64,000 nt of DNA from Diplolepis rosae (GCA_030998225.1 JAPYXD010000049.1:1178001-1242000); one strand, 5' to 3'; shown: positions 12,057-23,231, counted from the first letter of the stretch. Program-made: numbers and translations. Notes: generated by a model from the sequence alone, not told the origin.

Positions 12057-12772
12057 CCCATTAACGCCCAAAATCACAGACGTTTTAACTCATTTTTGTC
12101 CCTTGTTGCCAAAGTGAAAAAGGGAATATATCATGACGAAACCGTGTATACTTAACATTTTTGGGTCTCCTTTTTCGATTTATGAAGTCAAAATTACATT
12201 ATCGTGCACTGGGAAACCAATATGGCTGATTTTATTCAAAAAATTACCGAAAATTTGAAATTTTTTTTTAAATCTTTTTTTTTCAAATGGATAAAGCATA
12301 TTGATCCATTTCAAACTATGGACAAAGGTGGACAAAATAGTTGTAGTTTATGAAAAAAAAATTTTAGTCCAGCTCCTTATATTTTATCTTTTCCAAAATG
12401 GTGTAAAACTATGGATATTTGGAAAATACGCGTTTTTTTATGACATTTCTAAGATAATTGGATAATACTCGGAATTTTATTGATCAAACTGTAGAAGTTT
12501 GATTGATTAATTATGTACAGACCTCTTCTAGTATATGTAATGACCTGATTAATGGCGGATTCAATATGGCGCTTGGAGAACTTGGGAAATACCGAATTTT
12601 CCAAGATTATCGTTGATGAAAATTTCTGAACCTTTATTAAATTCAATTTTCCTATGTATAAAACCCAAAAACATTATGTATACAAGGTTTGGGCACGATA
12701 TATTCCCTTTTTCGCTTTGGCAACCAGGGCCAAAAATGAGTTGAAAAGTCTGTGATTTTGGGCGTTAATGGG
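12057..12772. mobile_element. TTAA-type (piggyBac-like) MITE, element 1
   Basis: The termini are CCCATTAACGCCCAAAATCA and its complement. Inverted arms extend over 100 bp (TTTGCCAAAGC..., GGGAATATATC). TTAA precedes the left end at 12053-12056. On the right only AA (12773-12774) separates it from the next element, so the right TTAA has been cut down. It shares the head CCC(A/T)TTAACGCCCA with 33751-35371. The short minus frames at 12449-12646 and 12674-12865 are chance. Confidence 0.65.
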
Positions 12773-12774
12773 AA

Positions 12775-14114
12775 CCCGTTTCCGCCGAAAACGCCACTCG
12801 CGGTACATCGGTCTTCGGGAGCTCATAACTAATGCTGTAGGCTTCAAAAAAATTAAGAGACACATATTTTTAAAGTTTAAGACCTGCCCTTCTCCATAGC
12901 GAACTCAAAATTGCTTCGACATGTAATTAATTATGAAAAAATGTTGTTTAAACAAAAAAAAAGCATGATTTTTCCACTCTCTTTTTTTCAAAAACTAAGT
13001 TTTCAAGAGCTTTCCTGTCAGTAATCAACCTGGAATCTTTTCAATCGGTGGAAAAAATGTCTGAACTTTAAGAATCCATGGTTCAAAGTCCGATTTTAGG
13101 CCTTGGTAATTTCAAAATGGCGCCCTAACCGCAAAATTTTTGCTAATACATTCATGATTTTTTTAATCGAAAACTATGAACTTTCGGAGAAAACACCAAA
13201 AGTGAAAAAGTTCTTAAAATTAGTCAAAGAATGCACTTAAATTTTTCCAACTGCTGTCGAAAAAATTTTTGTAAATAGTTAATTTTTGCAAAATCAAAAA
13301 ATTGTTCAAAGCGCTTCAAAAGAAAAAAAAGAAAATTACTAAATTCTAATGAAAAAAACGAAAAAGACTATCTATATTCGTCGACCTTCACGATGGTGAT
13401 AGTTGGGCAACATAAACTTTGTTTACGGCAGACAGACCATAGGAGTATTTTGATAACAGTATTTTAAAATTTGAAATTTTTTTTGACAGCAATAAACTCA
13501 AAAAGAAAACTGGAAAGCACAAAATGTTTTACGAATTAGCCAAAGAATCCAAGATAATCTTTTGGAAGCGTTTTGAACAATTTTTGGATTTTGCAAAAAT
13601 TAAGCATATACAAAAAATTAAAAATTTTCTCAACAGCAGTTAGAAAAATTTAAGTGCATTCTTTGATTAATTCTAAGAACTTTTTCACTCTTGGTGTTTT
13701 CTCCGAAAGTTCATAGTTTTCGATTAAAAAAATCATGAATGTATTTGCAAAAATGTTGCGGTTATAGCACTATTTTAAAAATACCAAGGCCTAAAATCGG
13801 ACTTTGAACCATGGATTCTTAAAGTTTAGACATTTTTTCCACTGATTGAAAAGATTCCAGGTTGATTACTGATAGGAAAGCTCTTGAAAACTTAGTTTTT
13901 GAAAAAAAGAGTGGAAAAATCATGCTTTTTTTTGTTTAAACAACATTTTTTTTCATAATTAATTATATGTCGAAGCAATTTTGAGTTCGCTATGGAGAAG
14001 GGCAGGTCTTAAACTTTAAAAATATGTGTCTCTGAATTTTTTTGAAGCCTACAGCATTAATTATGAGCTCCCGAAGACCGATGTACCGCGAGTGGCGTTT
14101 TCGGCGGAAACGGG
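12775..14114. mobile_element. TTAA-type giant palindrome, element 2
   Basis: CCCGTTTCCGCCGAAAACGC at the left is inverted at the right as GCGTTTTCGGCGGAAACGGG, followed by TTAA at 14115-14118. The two halves pair almost completely around a centre near 13444: for example CTCTTTTTTTCAAAAACTAA at about 12978 is mirrored near 13893. No transposase is encoded; it is a non-autonomous foldback most like piggyBac-type elements. Confidence 0.75.
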
Positions 14115-14118
14115 TTAA

Positions 14119-14645
14119 ATAAGGCAAAATAAGGCAATTTCCGCACGAGCAATCCTCGACTTTTGGAAAGGAAAAATTTTTCCGAAGATCCTGTATACTT
14201 TTTATGAAAAAGCTTAGAACTTCATCGGAAAAAAGAAAGAATGTCCTAGATTAATTCAAGCACAGTCAAAGAACGAAATTCTTTCGAATTTTATTGTATA
14301 GTTTTTGAAAAAATCATAGAAAGGTTAAGTTTTAAAAGAGTTTTTTACTGGCACGATACGCAGTTGTCAGTGTCAGTTTTTTAGATACGCACAATTTTTA
14401 TAATTTTGTAAATTGACATAAACTTCAGAAATTATGAAATTCTTATGTTTAGTAATTTAGAATTTAGTAATTAATTTATCAAAAATCTCTTAATTTAAAA
14501 ACTTTTGTTAACATTATATAAAATTGTTGGCGAAACAAGGCGCAGAAATTTATTACACGGCCCTGCATTTTCTAGGAATAAAATGTACCTAACATTTTTT
14601 GGGAAATATCGCGATGTGTAATGATAGTATAATTTGTAATACAAA
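14119..14645. other. Terminus-like GCAATTTCCGCACG, otherwise unassigned
   Basis: GGCAATTTCCGCACGAG at about 14130-14148 matches the end of the CCCGTG...CACGGG family at 35705-37056, so elements 1 and 2 may have inserted into a member of that family whose left part is GGGCC-rich sequence at 11970-12050. The rest is AT-rich with no supported feature. Confidence 0.3.
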
Positions 14646-14834
14646 TTAGTAAATCTCAATTATCACTTGTCTTGAACACAGAGCATACTGGAGTGGTGCA
14701 CTGTCGTGTTGCATCCACATGTTCATGCGAACATGCAAGGGCTCGTCTTCCATTAATTGAGGCAATACGTTTTGCAAAAAGTTTGCGTAAACTTGCCTAG
14801 TCAAGCGACCTTCAAAAAAATATGGATCATCCAT
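14646..14834 (-). pseudogene. Mariner-like transposase catalytic fragment
   Basis: A 62-residue minus-strand frame reads FFEGRLTRQVYANFLQN, then a leucine- and proline-rich stretch and WMQHDSAPLQYAL. The spacing and the QHD(G/S)AP motif match the second catalytic aspartate region of insect Tc1/mariner-related transposases whose N-terminus is DUF4817 type. Only this middle segment survives. Confidence 0.55.
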
Positions 14835-15004
14835 CGAAGATTCTCATTTTCCCAATAATGCATATTATGCCTATTTACATTTCCCGTATATAATTATTAA
14901 TTAATATTTAGTATACATTTTTATTATAACTACGTATGAAGTTTAATGAAACTAAAGTTTGAAAAGTACATTAAAAAATTGTATTATTATAAATAACTAT
15001 CCTG

Positions 15005-15275
15005 TAGTAATATTTCCAGATTTATGTGAGAATAGTCGTTTAGAGATGGACGTAATTATAAACTTAGATTGTTGGGATACGTTGCTTGGGTTTTCCCCGA
15101 GGATTAGTATTTAGAATTTGTCGGGGCCGAGCTATTTACAAATCTCTAATTTATAGCAGGCCCAGGGCGACCGTACTTCTCTCGAAAGGGATACCTAGAT
15201 GTAAGAAGGCAACAATAACTAGGGGAAGGGGAAAGGAGCTAGAGTTACAGAGGATCCCTTAGAGGGGTGGGTCGG
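15005..15275 (+). mobile_element. Gypsy LTR fragment (5' side)
   Basis: It is nearly collinear with 21588-21866: GTAATATTTCCAGATTTATG, GGGTTTTCCCCGAGGATTAG, GGGCGACCGTACTTCTCTCG and AACTAGGGGAAGGGGAAAGG all recur. It stops abruptly at GGTACTCGAG, where R1 sequence begins, so it is a truncated copy of the LTR or LTR-adjacent part of the element at 18110-22018. Confidence 0.75.
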
Positions 15276-15284
15276 TACTCGAGA

Positions 15285-15500
15285 CCCGACCGACAGCCTC
15301 CCTTTCCGCGCCCCACCTTGCACAGAAAAAGAGTGTGTGCTCTGCATTTTCCACAAGGGAACCGCAGTAGCGACACGACTCATCGTCTCTTTTCTTGAAG
15401 CGCTTCAGGTACGCATTAAAGCAACCATGGCCCGAAAGCGCTTGCGCCAGGTAAAAGCCGTTTCCGACGTTAAATTTACCGTCGTGTAGTGATGCGTCGA
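15285..15500 (-). pseudogene. R1-clade LINE, C-terminal zinc-knuckle fragment
   Basis: The minus-strand frame (15657-15259) contains FYLAQALSGHGCFNAYLKRF followed by C-x2-C-x7-H-x4-C (CRYCGSLVENAEHTLFFC). This is the signature end of R1-clade non-LTR ORF2 after the reverse transcriptase. The upstream residues of the frame are not R1-like and overlap the exon-like block on the other strand. It is most simply the 3' part of the same R1 copy as 17735-18110, now separated by 2.2 kb. Confidence 0.7.
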
Positions 15501-15931
15501 GTGGAAGTGATGTGAACATTAAACCGGCGAGTGTTTCTTCCCCATCAGACTTCGAAATTTTTATTCCCGAAGTAGAAAAACCTGCAGAAGGCACACGAGA
15601 CTTTGAAGAAAGTAGCGTGCAGTTTGCACACGTAAGTAACAATATTTTTAATTTCATACGATATTGTATATAATTTCAAACTTTTCGACTCTGATCAGAG
15701 TCCTCATTAGTGATCTTTATTTATAAAATTTTAAGTGCAATAAATAAAATATTACATATATGAGCCCTGTTTCGAAGTAAACTTTGAAAATGTGAAAAAA
15801 TGTAAAAATCGTAAGAAAATTTACATAAAATAGTACAAGACACTTCGATGAAGTATCTACAACTTCCTTAGGAATGACATTAAAATTCTAGCACGTAATT
15901 TTGAGATACCAAACTAAAAAAGTAGTATATA

Positions 15932-17024
15932 CACTACCGGTCAAAATTACTTATTCACCTGCTGTGTTAGATATTCTTAAAGTGTCTTAATTTTTATAAT
16001 TATTTAAATTTTGCATCTAGTGAGCCCAAGTTGAAGGCAAAATGATAATTTTATAAGAATATATTGCAAAAAACGTCAAATTTCGATCTTTTTGAATAAA
16101 TATTAATAACACTGAAATTAATTAAGACCTTTTAACGTTTCTGGTCTCATTTTGAAGGTTACTCTTCATAGTATTTTGTTAACTTATCAAGATATTTTTA
16201 GAATTTTTCTTTTGGATTCTACCCTGGGGTCAAACATGGTACAAACATATCGAAAATTTTCAAATGAAGACAGTAATCTATAAATTTTATTAAAATATGA
16301 TACACATTGGTTTTTAAAAATTTCTTGTAAGTAGCTACACATTTTTAAAATTTTATGACCTTTTTGTATCATTTTTGACGCCGGGTAGAATCCAGGAAAA
16401 AAAATCTGAAAATATCTTGATTAGTTAGCAAAATACTATGAAAACCTACCATTTAAATGAGACAAAAAACTTTTAAAAATCTTAATTAATTTCAGAGTTG
16501 TTAATATTTTTCAGAATGATTGAAATTTCAAGTTTTTTGAAATATTTTTTTATAAAATTAACATTTTGTCATTTTTTCTGATTTTTCTAAATCATTTCGG
16601 TCGATTATGTCGATCATTAGAAGAGTGTATCACTGTACGTGACAACGGAAATCTACTATATCGACCTTATCAACCTATGATTCAGAATTAATCCAACGTT
16701 ATTTAAAACTAGATGGTATTTTCCAATATAAATTGAAGAAATTTTTCTGTGAAAAAAATGCAAATAACAAATAAAACAAAATAAAAAATAATAAAATAAA
16801 CTAAATAACAAAATTGAAGAAATTTTTCTGTGAAAAAAAAATTTCTTCAATTTTGTTATTTAGTTTATTTTATTATTTTTTATTTTGTTTTATTTGTTAT
16901 TTGCAAAATTTTATTAACTTTTATTTTATGATAGGGAAAAAAATTTCAAGTTATTATTATAAAAATTAAGACACTTTAGGAATAGCTGAAACAACAAGTG
17001 AACAAATAATTTCGACCGGCAGTG
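15932..17024. mobile_element. Tc1/mariner-type palindromic MITE
   Basis: The ends are CACTACCGGTCAAAATTACT and the complement of TAATTTCGACCGGCAGTG, a Tc1-like terminus. TA flanks both sides (15930-15931 and 17025-17026). Long inverted arms include TAAAGTGTCTTAATTTTTAT. Further palindromes are nested inside: 16115-16500 and 16760-16904. There is no transposase. It sits in the intron between the two exon-like blocks. Confidence 0.8.
16760..16904. repeat. Near-perfect 145-bp inverted repeat
   Basis: GCAAATAACAAATAAAACAA opens a 66-base arm that is repeated exactly in inverse orientation up to 16904, around a short GTGAAAAA-containing loop. The sequence is A/T-only over most of its length. The perfect match implies a recent origin or a replication-based inversion. 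Confidence 0.85.
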
Positions 17025-17499
17025 TACTTCTGTCTAAATGTTACTGAAGATATAGATGCAAGTACATATATAGTATAAAATTACAAAGGATTATTTATGT
17101 AAAAATAGCTGAGAATTGCCAATACAAATTCCACAATGTCAGAAATTCCCACCACAATTTCGCGAAACATGTGACTGGAGTTTTATTTTATAAAATTTAT
17201 TTTTATTTATTTTATAAAATACCTACGAAATAAATTTCAAATATTCATATAAATTAAATGCTTTTAATCTATATTCCAGAAAAAAGAATCAGAAGATATC
17301 CCAGAAGCAGGAAGCAGCAAGGATGTACTTGGAGAAGACTTTCACACAACACCGAAGAGAGCTATCTCGACCCCACAAAGTGTTCGATTATCTTGTAGTA
17401 CAAAAATCAACGCAAAATGTGCTAAGCAACTATATTTTCTGAAAATAAAAATACAAATTACAGATATTTTTGATTTTTATTTATGACGAGAAAACCATG

Positions 17500-17597
17500 A
17501 TTTAAGGCAAAATTGTGTAAATGTAATTAAAGAGTGAGTTGATATCAACATAACTTCTCACTCTTGAATTAAATTTTCACAATTTTGCGCTAAATCT
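17500..17597. repeat. Imperfect hairpin after exon-like block 2
   Basis: TTTAAGGCAAAATTGTG, GTAATTAAAGAGTGAG and TTGATATCAA are followed by inverted CTCACTCTTGAATTAA and CACAATTTTGCGCTAAA. Arms are about 40 bp around a TTGATATCAA centre. It resembles a small MITE remnant. Confidence 0.6.
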
Positions 17598-17734
17598 TCA
17601 ATTCCCTTTTAATTTTATTTGAATATATTCTTTGTAACACATTTAAAGAACCTACGTATGCATGTATATGCACTAACACGTGCACATATAATGGTAGTTC
17701 ATGCGCAGTGCTGTACGCGGCGCTAGTTGCTAAC

Positions 17735-18110
17735 GGTCCACCACCTTTCCATTAGGTTTGCACGGCCTGTCAGCGACGCACACGACAAGTGCGTCATCCG
17801 CGAAGCCGATGATGCTCGTTCCAGCAGGCAGGTCCATGCGCAGGAAATCGTCGTACATGACGTTCCAAACGAGTGAACCCACCCGCGACCCTTGAGGGGC
17901 GCCACAAGTCATCTCTTCCTTGAGAGACCATTTGTCGCCCTCGTATATCACCCACCTGTCGCTCAGATAGTCATCTATCATTCGCAACAGGTAGTCTGGA
18001 ACCTTTTTCCGCACCATCGCCTCGATGCAGATGTTCCATCTCGCGGTATTAAACGCATTGCGTATGTCGATACAAGGAACCTCATGATCTGTTGTCCGAT
18101 TTAAAGGCTG
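17735..18110 (-). pseudogene. R1-clade LINE reverse transcriptase fragment
   Basis: The minus-strand frame carries IDIRNAFNTARWN (RT block A-like), MTCGAPQGSRVGSLVWN (block B) and GFADDALVV (catalytic block C). This arrangement is typical of R1-clade non-LTR retrotransposons. It starts and ends abruptly: gypsy gag sequence begins immediately to its right. The order and strand fit one R1 copy with the C-terminal piece at 15285-15500. Confidence 0.8.
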
Positions 18111-18139
18111 GAAGTTTCCACATTCGGGATAATCCACCG

Positions 18140-18352
18140 ATGAGAAGTGACGATTCCAGAAAGAGTGAAAAAAGGGAAAGCGATTCTGGAGGGCTGAACT
18201 GCTATACCTGCAAAGAGAGCGGACAAATTAAACGTGATTGTCCAAAGTTAAAAACCGGAAAATGTTTCAAGTGCGGAAAAACTGGACATTTTGCGCGAGA
18301 TGCGGTAAAAAGCGCGAAAAAGCTAGCGACACCGGCTCATCGAATGTCGTGA
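18140..18352 (+). pseudogene. Gypsy gag nucleocapsid with two decayed zinc knuckles
   Basis: The frame contains CYTCKESGQIKRDC and CFKCGKTGHFARDA. The first CCHC knuckle has lost its histidine position and the second its last cysteine, so both should bind zinc poorly. The frame overlaps the start of the protease frame in a different phase, as in elements using frameshifting, though here the overlap may just be decay. Confidence 0.65.
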
Positions 18353-18359
18353 ATACGAC

Positions 18360-19215
18360 CTCACGTAGTCGAAAAGCTGTGAACTTTTTTGGGAACATAC
18401 ATCAGAAATATTTTAAAGAGGCTGTACTAGACGGACATCCGTTGACCAGCTACGTGGATTTAGGAAGCGATGCCGTTGCAATACGTGAAGGAGACGCAGA
18501 ACGTATGAAATTGAAGTATACAACCGGAGACATTGAACAGCTCGTGGGTTACGGACACGGAGTCGTGAAACCGATCGAAGTTTTCAAGGCATTTTTGACT
18601 ATCGATGGAGTTGGTGCTTGGGTGGACGGACATGTGGTGCCTGATAAGGTGCAGGAGGTACCTTTATTGGTAGGTCATCCTTATACCGAACAACGACATG
18701 TCGTGATAACCAGCAGAGATGGAAGGCTGCTCATTAGTGCAAATGACGATTCTGTCCCTACGGAAGCTCTGGTGGAGTCTACAGAAACAGTGTTACGTGT
18801 CAACAACTCAGTGATAGTGCCGAACAGTCATGTGGGTCACATTGGTGTGAAATCGGACTTTAAAAACACAAAGTTATTCGTGGAAGGAGGCTTGCGTGAA
18901 TCCGGACATCACCTCCTGCGGTGTGTGATCCAGACGGACGAACGAGGAGAAGCCCTGATACCGGTGTTAAACTTGTCGGTGAAAGAAATGAAGATGGCCC
19001 CAGGAAGCACGGTGGCTCGAGGCAAAAAATTCGAGGAAGGACAGATGAAGCCTCGTGAAATTAATGTCATCCCGGTCACCTTGGACGAGGTGAACACGGA
19101 TCTTGAAGGCGAGAAAGCAGAGAGCCTACTCGATCTTTTAATTGAATATAAAGACCCGGTGGCTCATAATATGAGTCAAGTTGGATGTACGAGTCGTATG
19201 GAAGTCGTATGGTAA
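18360..19215 (+). pseudogene. Gypsy protease and pol N-terminal region
   Basis: The frame begins with R-rich sequence, then LTSYVDLGSDAVAI, the aspartic protease active-site region in which D-L-G-S replaces the usual D-S/T-G-A/S. Further on PLLVGHPYTEQ and a long acidic linker lead to LIEYKDPVAHNMSQVGCT, the usual start of the gypsy reverse transcriptase segment. It ends at 19215, where the fingers and palm should follow. Confidence 0.7.
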
Positions 19216-19216
19216 T

Positions 19217-20599
19217 ATGCCTGCTGTATTTCAGCGGTTAATGTATCGTGTTCTAGAGAATGTACCAAACGAGGTGGCGATGACGTACCTCGATGACACG
19301 ATTGTGCCTTCGAGAACATTTGAGGAAAGGTTAGCGAATTGAAGGAAAGTCTTCGACGCATTAAGGGCCGCAAATATAAAATTAAAATTAGGGAAATGTC
19401 ACTTTTAAAAATCTAGTGTAGAATATCTGGGGTTTACTTTGTCAGAGAAGGGAGTTGCTCTGGGCAAACGTGTGTTAAATGCAATTAGGGATTTTCCAGC
19501 ACCAACCAATGTAACTGGAGTGCGATCCTTCCTAGGAACAGCGAATTTTTGTCGAAGATTTATAAGGGAGTACGCGATTATAGCGAAACCGTTAAAAGAT
19601 TTGACAGGAAAGCAGGTACCCTTTGCTTGGGGTCCGGAACAACAAAAGGCATTTGAATATTTGATGGAGCGTTTGTTAGCAAGGCCCGTACTTGCTGTTT
19701 ACGAGCCGAAGGCCGAAACGGAAGTACATACTGACGCGAGTAAGATAGGCTTAGGCGCGGTATTAATCCAAAAACAAAAAGATAACAAAATTCATCCGGT
19801 TAGTTATTATAGTCGCAAAACTACGAAAGACGAGTCTAAATATCACTCGTATGAGCTCGAGGCGCTGGCAATAGTCTGTGCTTTGGAACTTTTTCGCGTG
19901 TATGTACTAGGGATAGAATTTGTTATTAGAACGGACTGCAACAGTTTTACAATGTTAGAAGGAAAGCGAGACTTTAGTCCTCGTATAGGGCGCTGGTTTG
20001 TTAGATTATCAGAATTTAACTATAGAATAGAGTATTTAAAAGGGGTTAATAACTCAGTAGCAGATGGGTCAAGTCGAAACCCTGTAGAACCGAGTAAGGA
20101 AATGGAACTTGTGGCGTTGTCGGTAATGAGCGTAAAGGTCACTACGGATTGGATCGCCGCGATGCAAAGGGGTAGTGACGAAATCATGAAAATTCGCGAT
20201 AAACTCGAAGCAGGTGATCAACTCACACATAAAAAGTTCACGATGATCAATGCACGCGTGTATCGGGTCAAAAATGGAAAATTTAGATTATATGTATCGA
20301 TAGATTTGAGACACGAATTGGTCGCGGAAGCTCATCGCGGATTGGCGCATCTTGGGGTTGACAAGACACTCGGAAAATTGAAGGAAACGTATTATTTCCC
20401 AAAAATGCGCGAATTTGTAGAGCAGTACGTTAAACGGTGCATTAACTGCCTTTACTATAAAAAACCGAGCGGTAAGAAACCGGGCTTTTTACATCCACTC
20501 GAAAAGGGGAACGCACCATTTCAATGCGTTCATATAGACCACGCAGGACCGTTTGTAACAACTCAAGGCGGTAACAAATACGTGTGTGTGATAATTTGA
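19217..20599 (+). pseudogene. Gypsy RT remnant, RNase H and integrase N-half
   Basis: The frame resumes at PAVFQRLMYRVLENVP and TYLDDTIVPS, the YxDD catalytic box, so the RT between the protease linker and this point has been deleted. Stops interrupt it near 19339 and 19408. The long frame from 19439 holds the thumb/connection (FLGTANFCRRFI), RNase H (EVHTDASKIGLGAVL; HSYELEALAIV; RTDCNSF) and the integrase HHCC finger (HRGLAHLGVDKT...CINC) and catalytic start (VHIDHAGPF). It ends at TGA 20597-20599. Confidence 0.85.
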
Positions 20600-21367
20600 G
20601 GATTTAGCAAATACACAGTGTTAAAAGCTGTGACAAACGTGAGTGCAGCCGAGAACGTACGAATGGTGAGGGAATTCTGCTCACGCTACGGCAGACCAGA
20701 GCGTATTATTAGTGATCGGGGAACTGCTTTTACTGCCCTAGAATTTAACCAATTTTTTCAAGAATACGAGATCCAGCATGTAAAAATCGCAGCTGGAACT
20801 CCTCGTGGAAATGGACAAGTAGAGAGACAAAATCGCGTTTTTCCGACGTGTTTAGCGACGATTACCGAAGACGAAGGGGATAGGGATTGGGACGAAAAAT
20901 TACTGGACGTTCAGTGGGCGATAAATAATAGCGTACATCGAATTATAAAAAGAACACCGTATGAGGTAGTATTTGCTCAAAGAAACGTAGGGCTCTTAGA
21001 TAATCCTTTGACGCGAAAAATAGTTGCACTAAATAGGGATGTTGGGGTTGAAGAAGAGCAGGAATCCGTCGGGGAATTATTAGAGGCAAAACGAGCCAAA
21101 ATGCAGAAACAATTTGATAAAAAGAGAAAAATTGCTTACGAGTACCAACCTAGGGACCTGGTCATGGTTATAAATAGTAGTTCCGCAGCTACCGGAGAGA
21201 GTCGGAAATTAAATAGACAAAAAAAGGGACCCTACGAAGTAGTTAAGGTTTTGGAAAATAACCGGTATTTGATTCGGGATATCGAAGGAGAACGTACAAG
21301 CCAAAAGCCATACGAGGGGATTTTATCAGCCGAGCATCTAGAATTGATTCCAAAGCAATCTGCGTAA
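20600..21367 (+). pseudogene. Gypsy integrase C-terminal half
   Basis: Same frame as the preceding block, directly after the TGA. It carries RIISDRGTAFTALEF (second catalytic Asp), GNGQVERQNRV (catalytic Glu), and a C-terminal RDLVMVINSS...KKGPYEVVKVLENNRYLI chromo/GPY-type region. The polypeptide ends at TAA 21365-21367. Confidence 0.85.
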
Positions 21368-21369
21368 AG

Positions 21370-22018
21370 AACTCAAAATATTGTAAAGGGGTAGTCGTAA
21401 GATAACTCGATAATGAGAAATTAGATCTTAAGTAAAAAATGTAATCGAAAAGTATAATTATAAGAGAATGGTAGAAAAAACGAAGTGTAATGGAATGAGT
21501 GTGGGCGTGCGGAGTGTAATTTAGAGATAAATAAGTTACTCTGTTGTAAAACCTTTGACGAGGGCGTCAAGCTGTCATACGGCCGAAGTTTTAGTAATAT
21601 TTCCAGATTTATGTGAGAATAGTCGTTTAGACAAGGACGTAGTTATAAACTTAGATTGTAGGGATGCGTTGCTTGGGTTTTCCCCGAGGATTAGCATTTA
21701 TAATTTGTCGGGGCCGAGCTATTTACAAATCTTTAATTTATAGCAGGCCTAGGGCGACCGTACTTCTCTCGAAAGGGGTACCTAGATGTAAGAAGGCAAC
21801 AATAACTAGGGGAAGGGGAAAGGAGCTAGAGGTACAAGGGATTCCTTAGAGGGGTGGATCGGTACTCGAGAAGATCGTTGACCGCGACTCGAAGAGCACC
21901 TAAACTCAAAGAGGTGCTAGTAAATTTGTAAAACCTAGACCCTGTATTCGAAGTTATTCTAATTTCAATAAACATTTACTTTATATGTGAATCTAGCTAA
22001 CTCTATTTCAACATAACA
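21370..22018 (+). mobile_element. Gypsy 3' LTR region (approximate limits)
   Basis: Non-coding sequence after integrase includes the 280 bp shared with 15005-15275, a GGGGAAGGGGAAAGG purine tract at about 21808, and AATAAACATTTACTTT (about 21967) as a polyadenylation-type signal near the end. Exact LTR ends cannot be fixed from this window because the 5' copy is truncated. Confidence 0.5.
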
Positions 22019-22318
22019 TTGCCGAAAATACCCTCAATCATGTTTAAAAACATTTAAAAGAAGGTTCTTTTATTTTCTGTGTTGTATATTTTCAAAATAT
22101 GGATTTTACAATTGCGAATTCCAAATTATTATTGTCCCTAAGGAATTTATGTGAAATGTAAATCCTGTGTAGATTTTTCAAAATTTATGTAATGCACTTG
22201 TCAAGACTTTTGATGTTTAAATTTTCATGAAATCAATTTGATTTAATAAACTTAAGTGAAAAAGAAAGAAGTGATTATAAATTAATTAGGAAAAAAGTAT
22301 AAATCAAGAATTTATTAA

Positions 22319-22987
22319 CCTTTTAGCTGCGGGTAAATTTCAGTACAAATCGACCTCTTATAAAATGCAAAATTTATACATAAAATCATTGGATATCTCA
22401 GGTAGAGTCCCCGACCTGACTGCTAGTCGATATATCGAACAGCCCCGCAGGCAACGTAAAGTGGAGTGTAAAAAATTTGTCTCATTTATCATGAAGGTTT
22501 GAGAGGGTATTTCTATGTAATTTCACGCGATGAATATAAAAAAAAATAGTAGAAAAATTCCCGCAGACACCCTTGACATTGAAAATCTCTGTTTCAAGGT
22601 CAAAGATGCTTTGAGGATTTGTTTTTCACTGTTTTTCCCATTTTTAGCGCATCAATGACGCTGGAAAGCCATCTCCAACTTTTGCTTATGCAAAAAATGA
22701 AATGAGACCTTGAATGCAGATTTTCAAGGTCAAGGATACCTTAGTGATTTTTTTCAGTATTTTTTTCGTATTCAGTCCATCAAATTACGTAGGGAAACAC
22801 TCTGAAATCCTCGCTTCTACTAGAAATGAAATTTGACCTTGAAATACCGATTTTCAAGGTCAATAATGTTTCGAGGAATTTAAAAACTATTTTTTACGTA
22901 TTCAAAACATCAAATTTTGCCTAAAAACATTAAATATTTTGTGCCTCTTGAGTGGTCAATATATCGACTACCCCCGCAGCTAAAAGG
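22319..22987. mobile_element. TTAA-type (piggyBac-like) MITE with proven empty site
   Basis: The ends are CCTTTTAGCTGCGGG and its exact complement CCCGCAGCTAAAAGG, flanked by TTAA at 22315-22318 and 22988-22991. The paralogous copy near 40418 reads GAATTTATTAAACTTACAG with a single TTAA, which proves the 669-bp insertion and its 4-bp duplication. The inside has repeated TTTTCAAGGTCAA motifs and no open frame. Confidence 0.9.
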
Positions 22988-23231
22988 TTAAACTTACAGA
23001 ATCTATATAACTAGATTCTGTGAAACTTCTTAAAAAATTATATAAACTAGTGGATAATCATTTAAAAAAATAGTGGTTAACACTGCACAGCATGTACAAA
23101 AGTTTCGTGACGAACAGACAAAACACGATCAAACACGACTGCAGTACGATGAATGTTTAAAATCACTAGTTTATAAGTATGTAGAATCCACTATTAAGTA
23201 AGTGGTTCATTACGCACTAGATAAAACAGTG

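Larger units (their letters stand above)
15490..17486 (+). pseudogene. Two exon-like blocks with a consensus intron
   Basis: Block 1 (to 15631) encodes an acidic stretch including SDFEIFIPEVEKP and ends at GTAAGT (15632). Block 2 starts after a pyrimidine-rich TATATTCCAG (17270-17279) in the same phase, encodes KKESEDIPEAGSS then TPKRAISTPQSVRL and a lysine-rich stretch, and ends in TGA at 17484-17486. Both splice sites and the phase agree, so these may be the last two exons of a transposon or host gene fragment. The block 2 sequence recalls the basic coiled segment after THAP domains in some transposases, but that is weak. Both blocks lie between two R1 pieces. Confidence 0.35.
18110..22018 (+). 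mobile_element. Ty3/gypsy retrotransposon, broken
   Basis: The order gag zinc knuckles, aspartic protease, remnant reverse transcriptase, RNase H, integrase, LTR is that of Ty3/gypsy (Metaviridae). Its 5' part is replaced by R1 and other sequence, with a related LTR fragment left at 15005-15275. Damage includes a gag frame change, a large deletion of the reverse transcriptase, stops near 19339 and 19408 and a TGA at 20597. No envelope frame follows integrase. Confidence 0.85.

Noticed and set aside
17892..18104. 70-codon plus-strand frame
   Set aside because: It is antisense to the R1 reverse transcriptase fragment.
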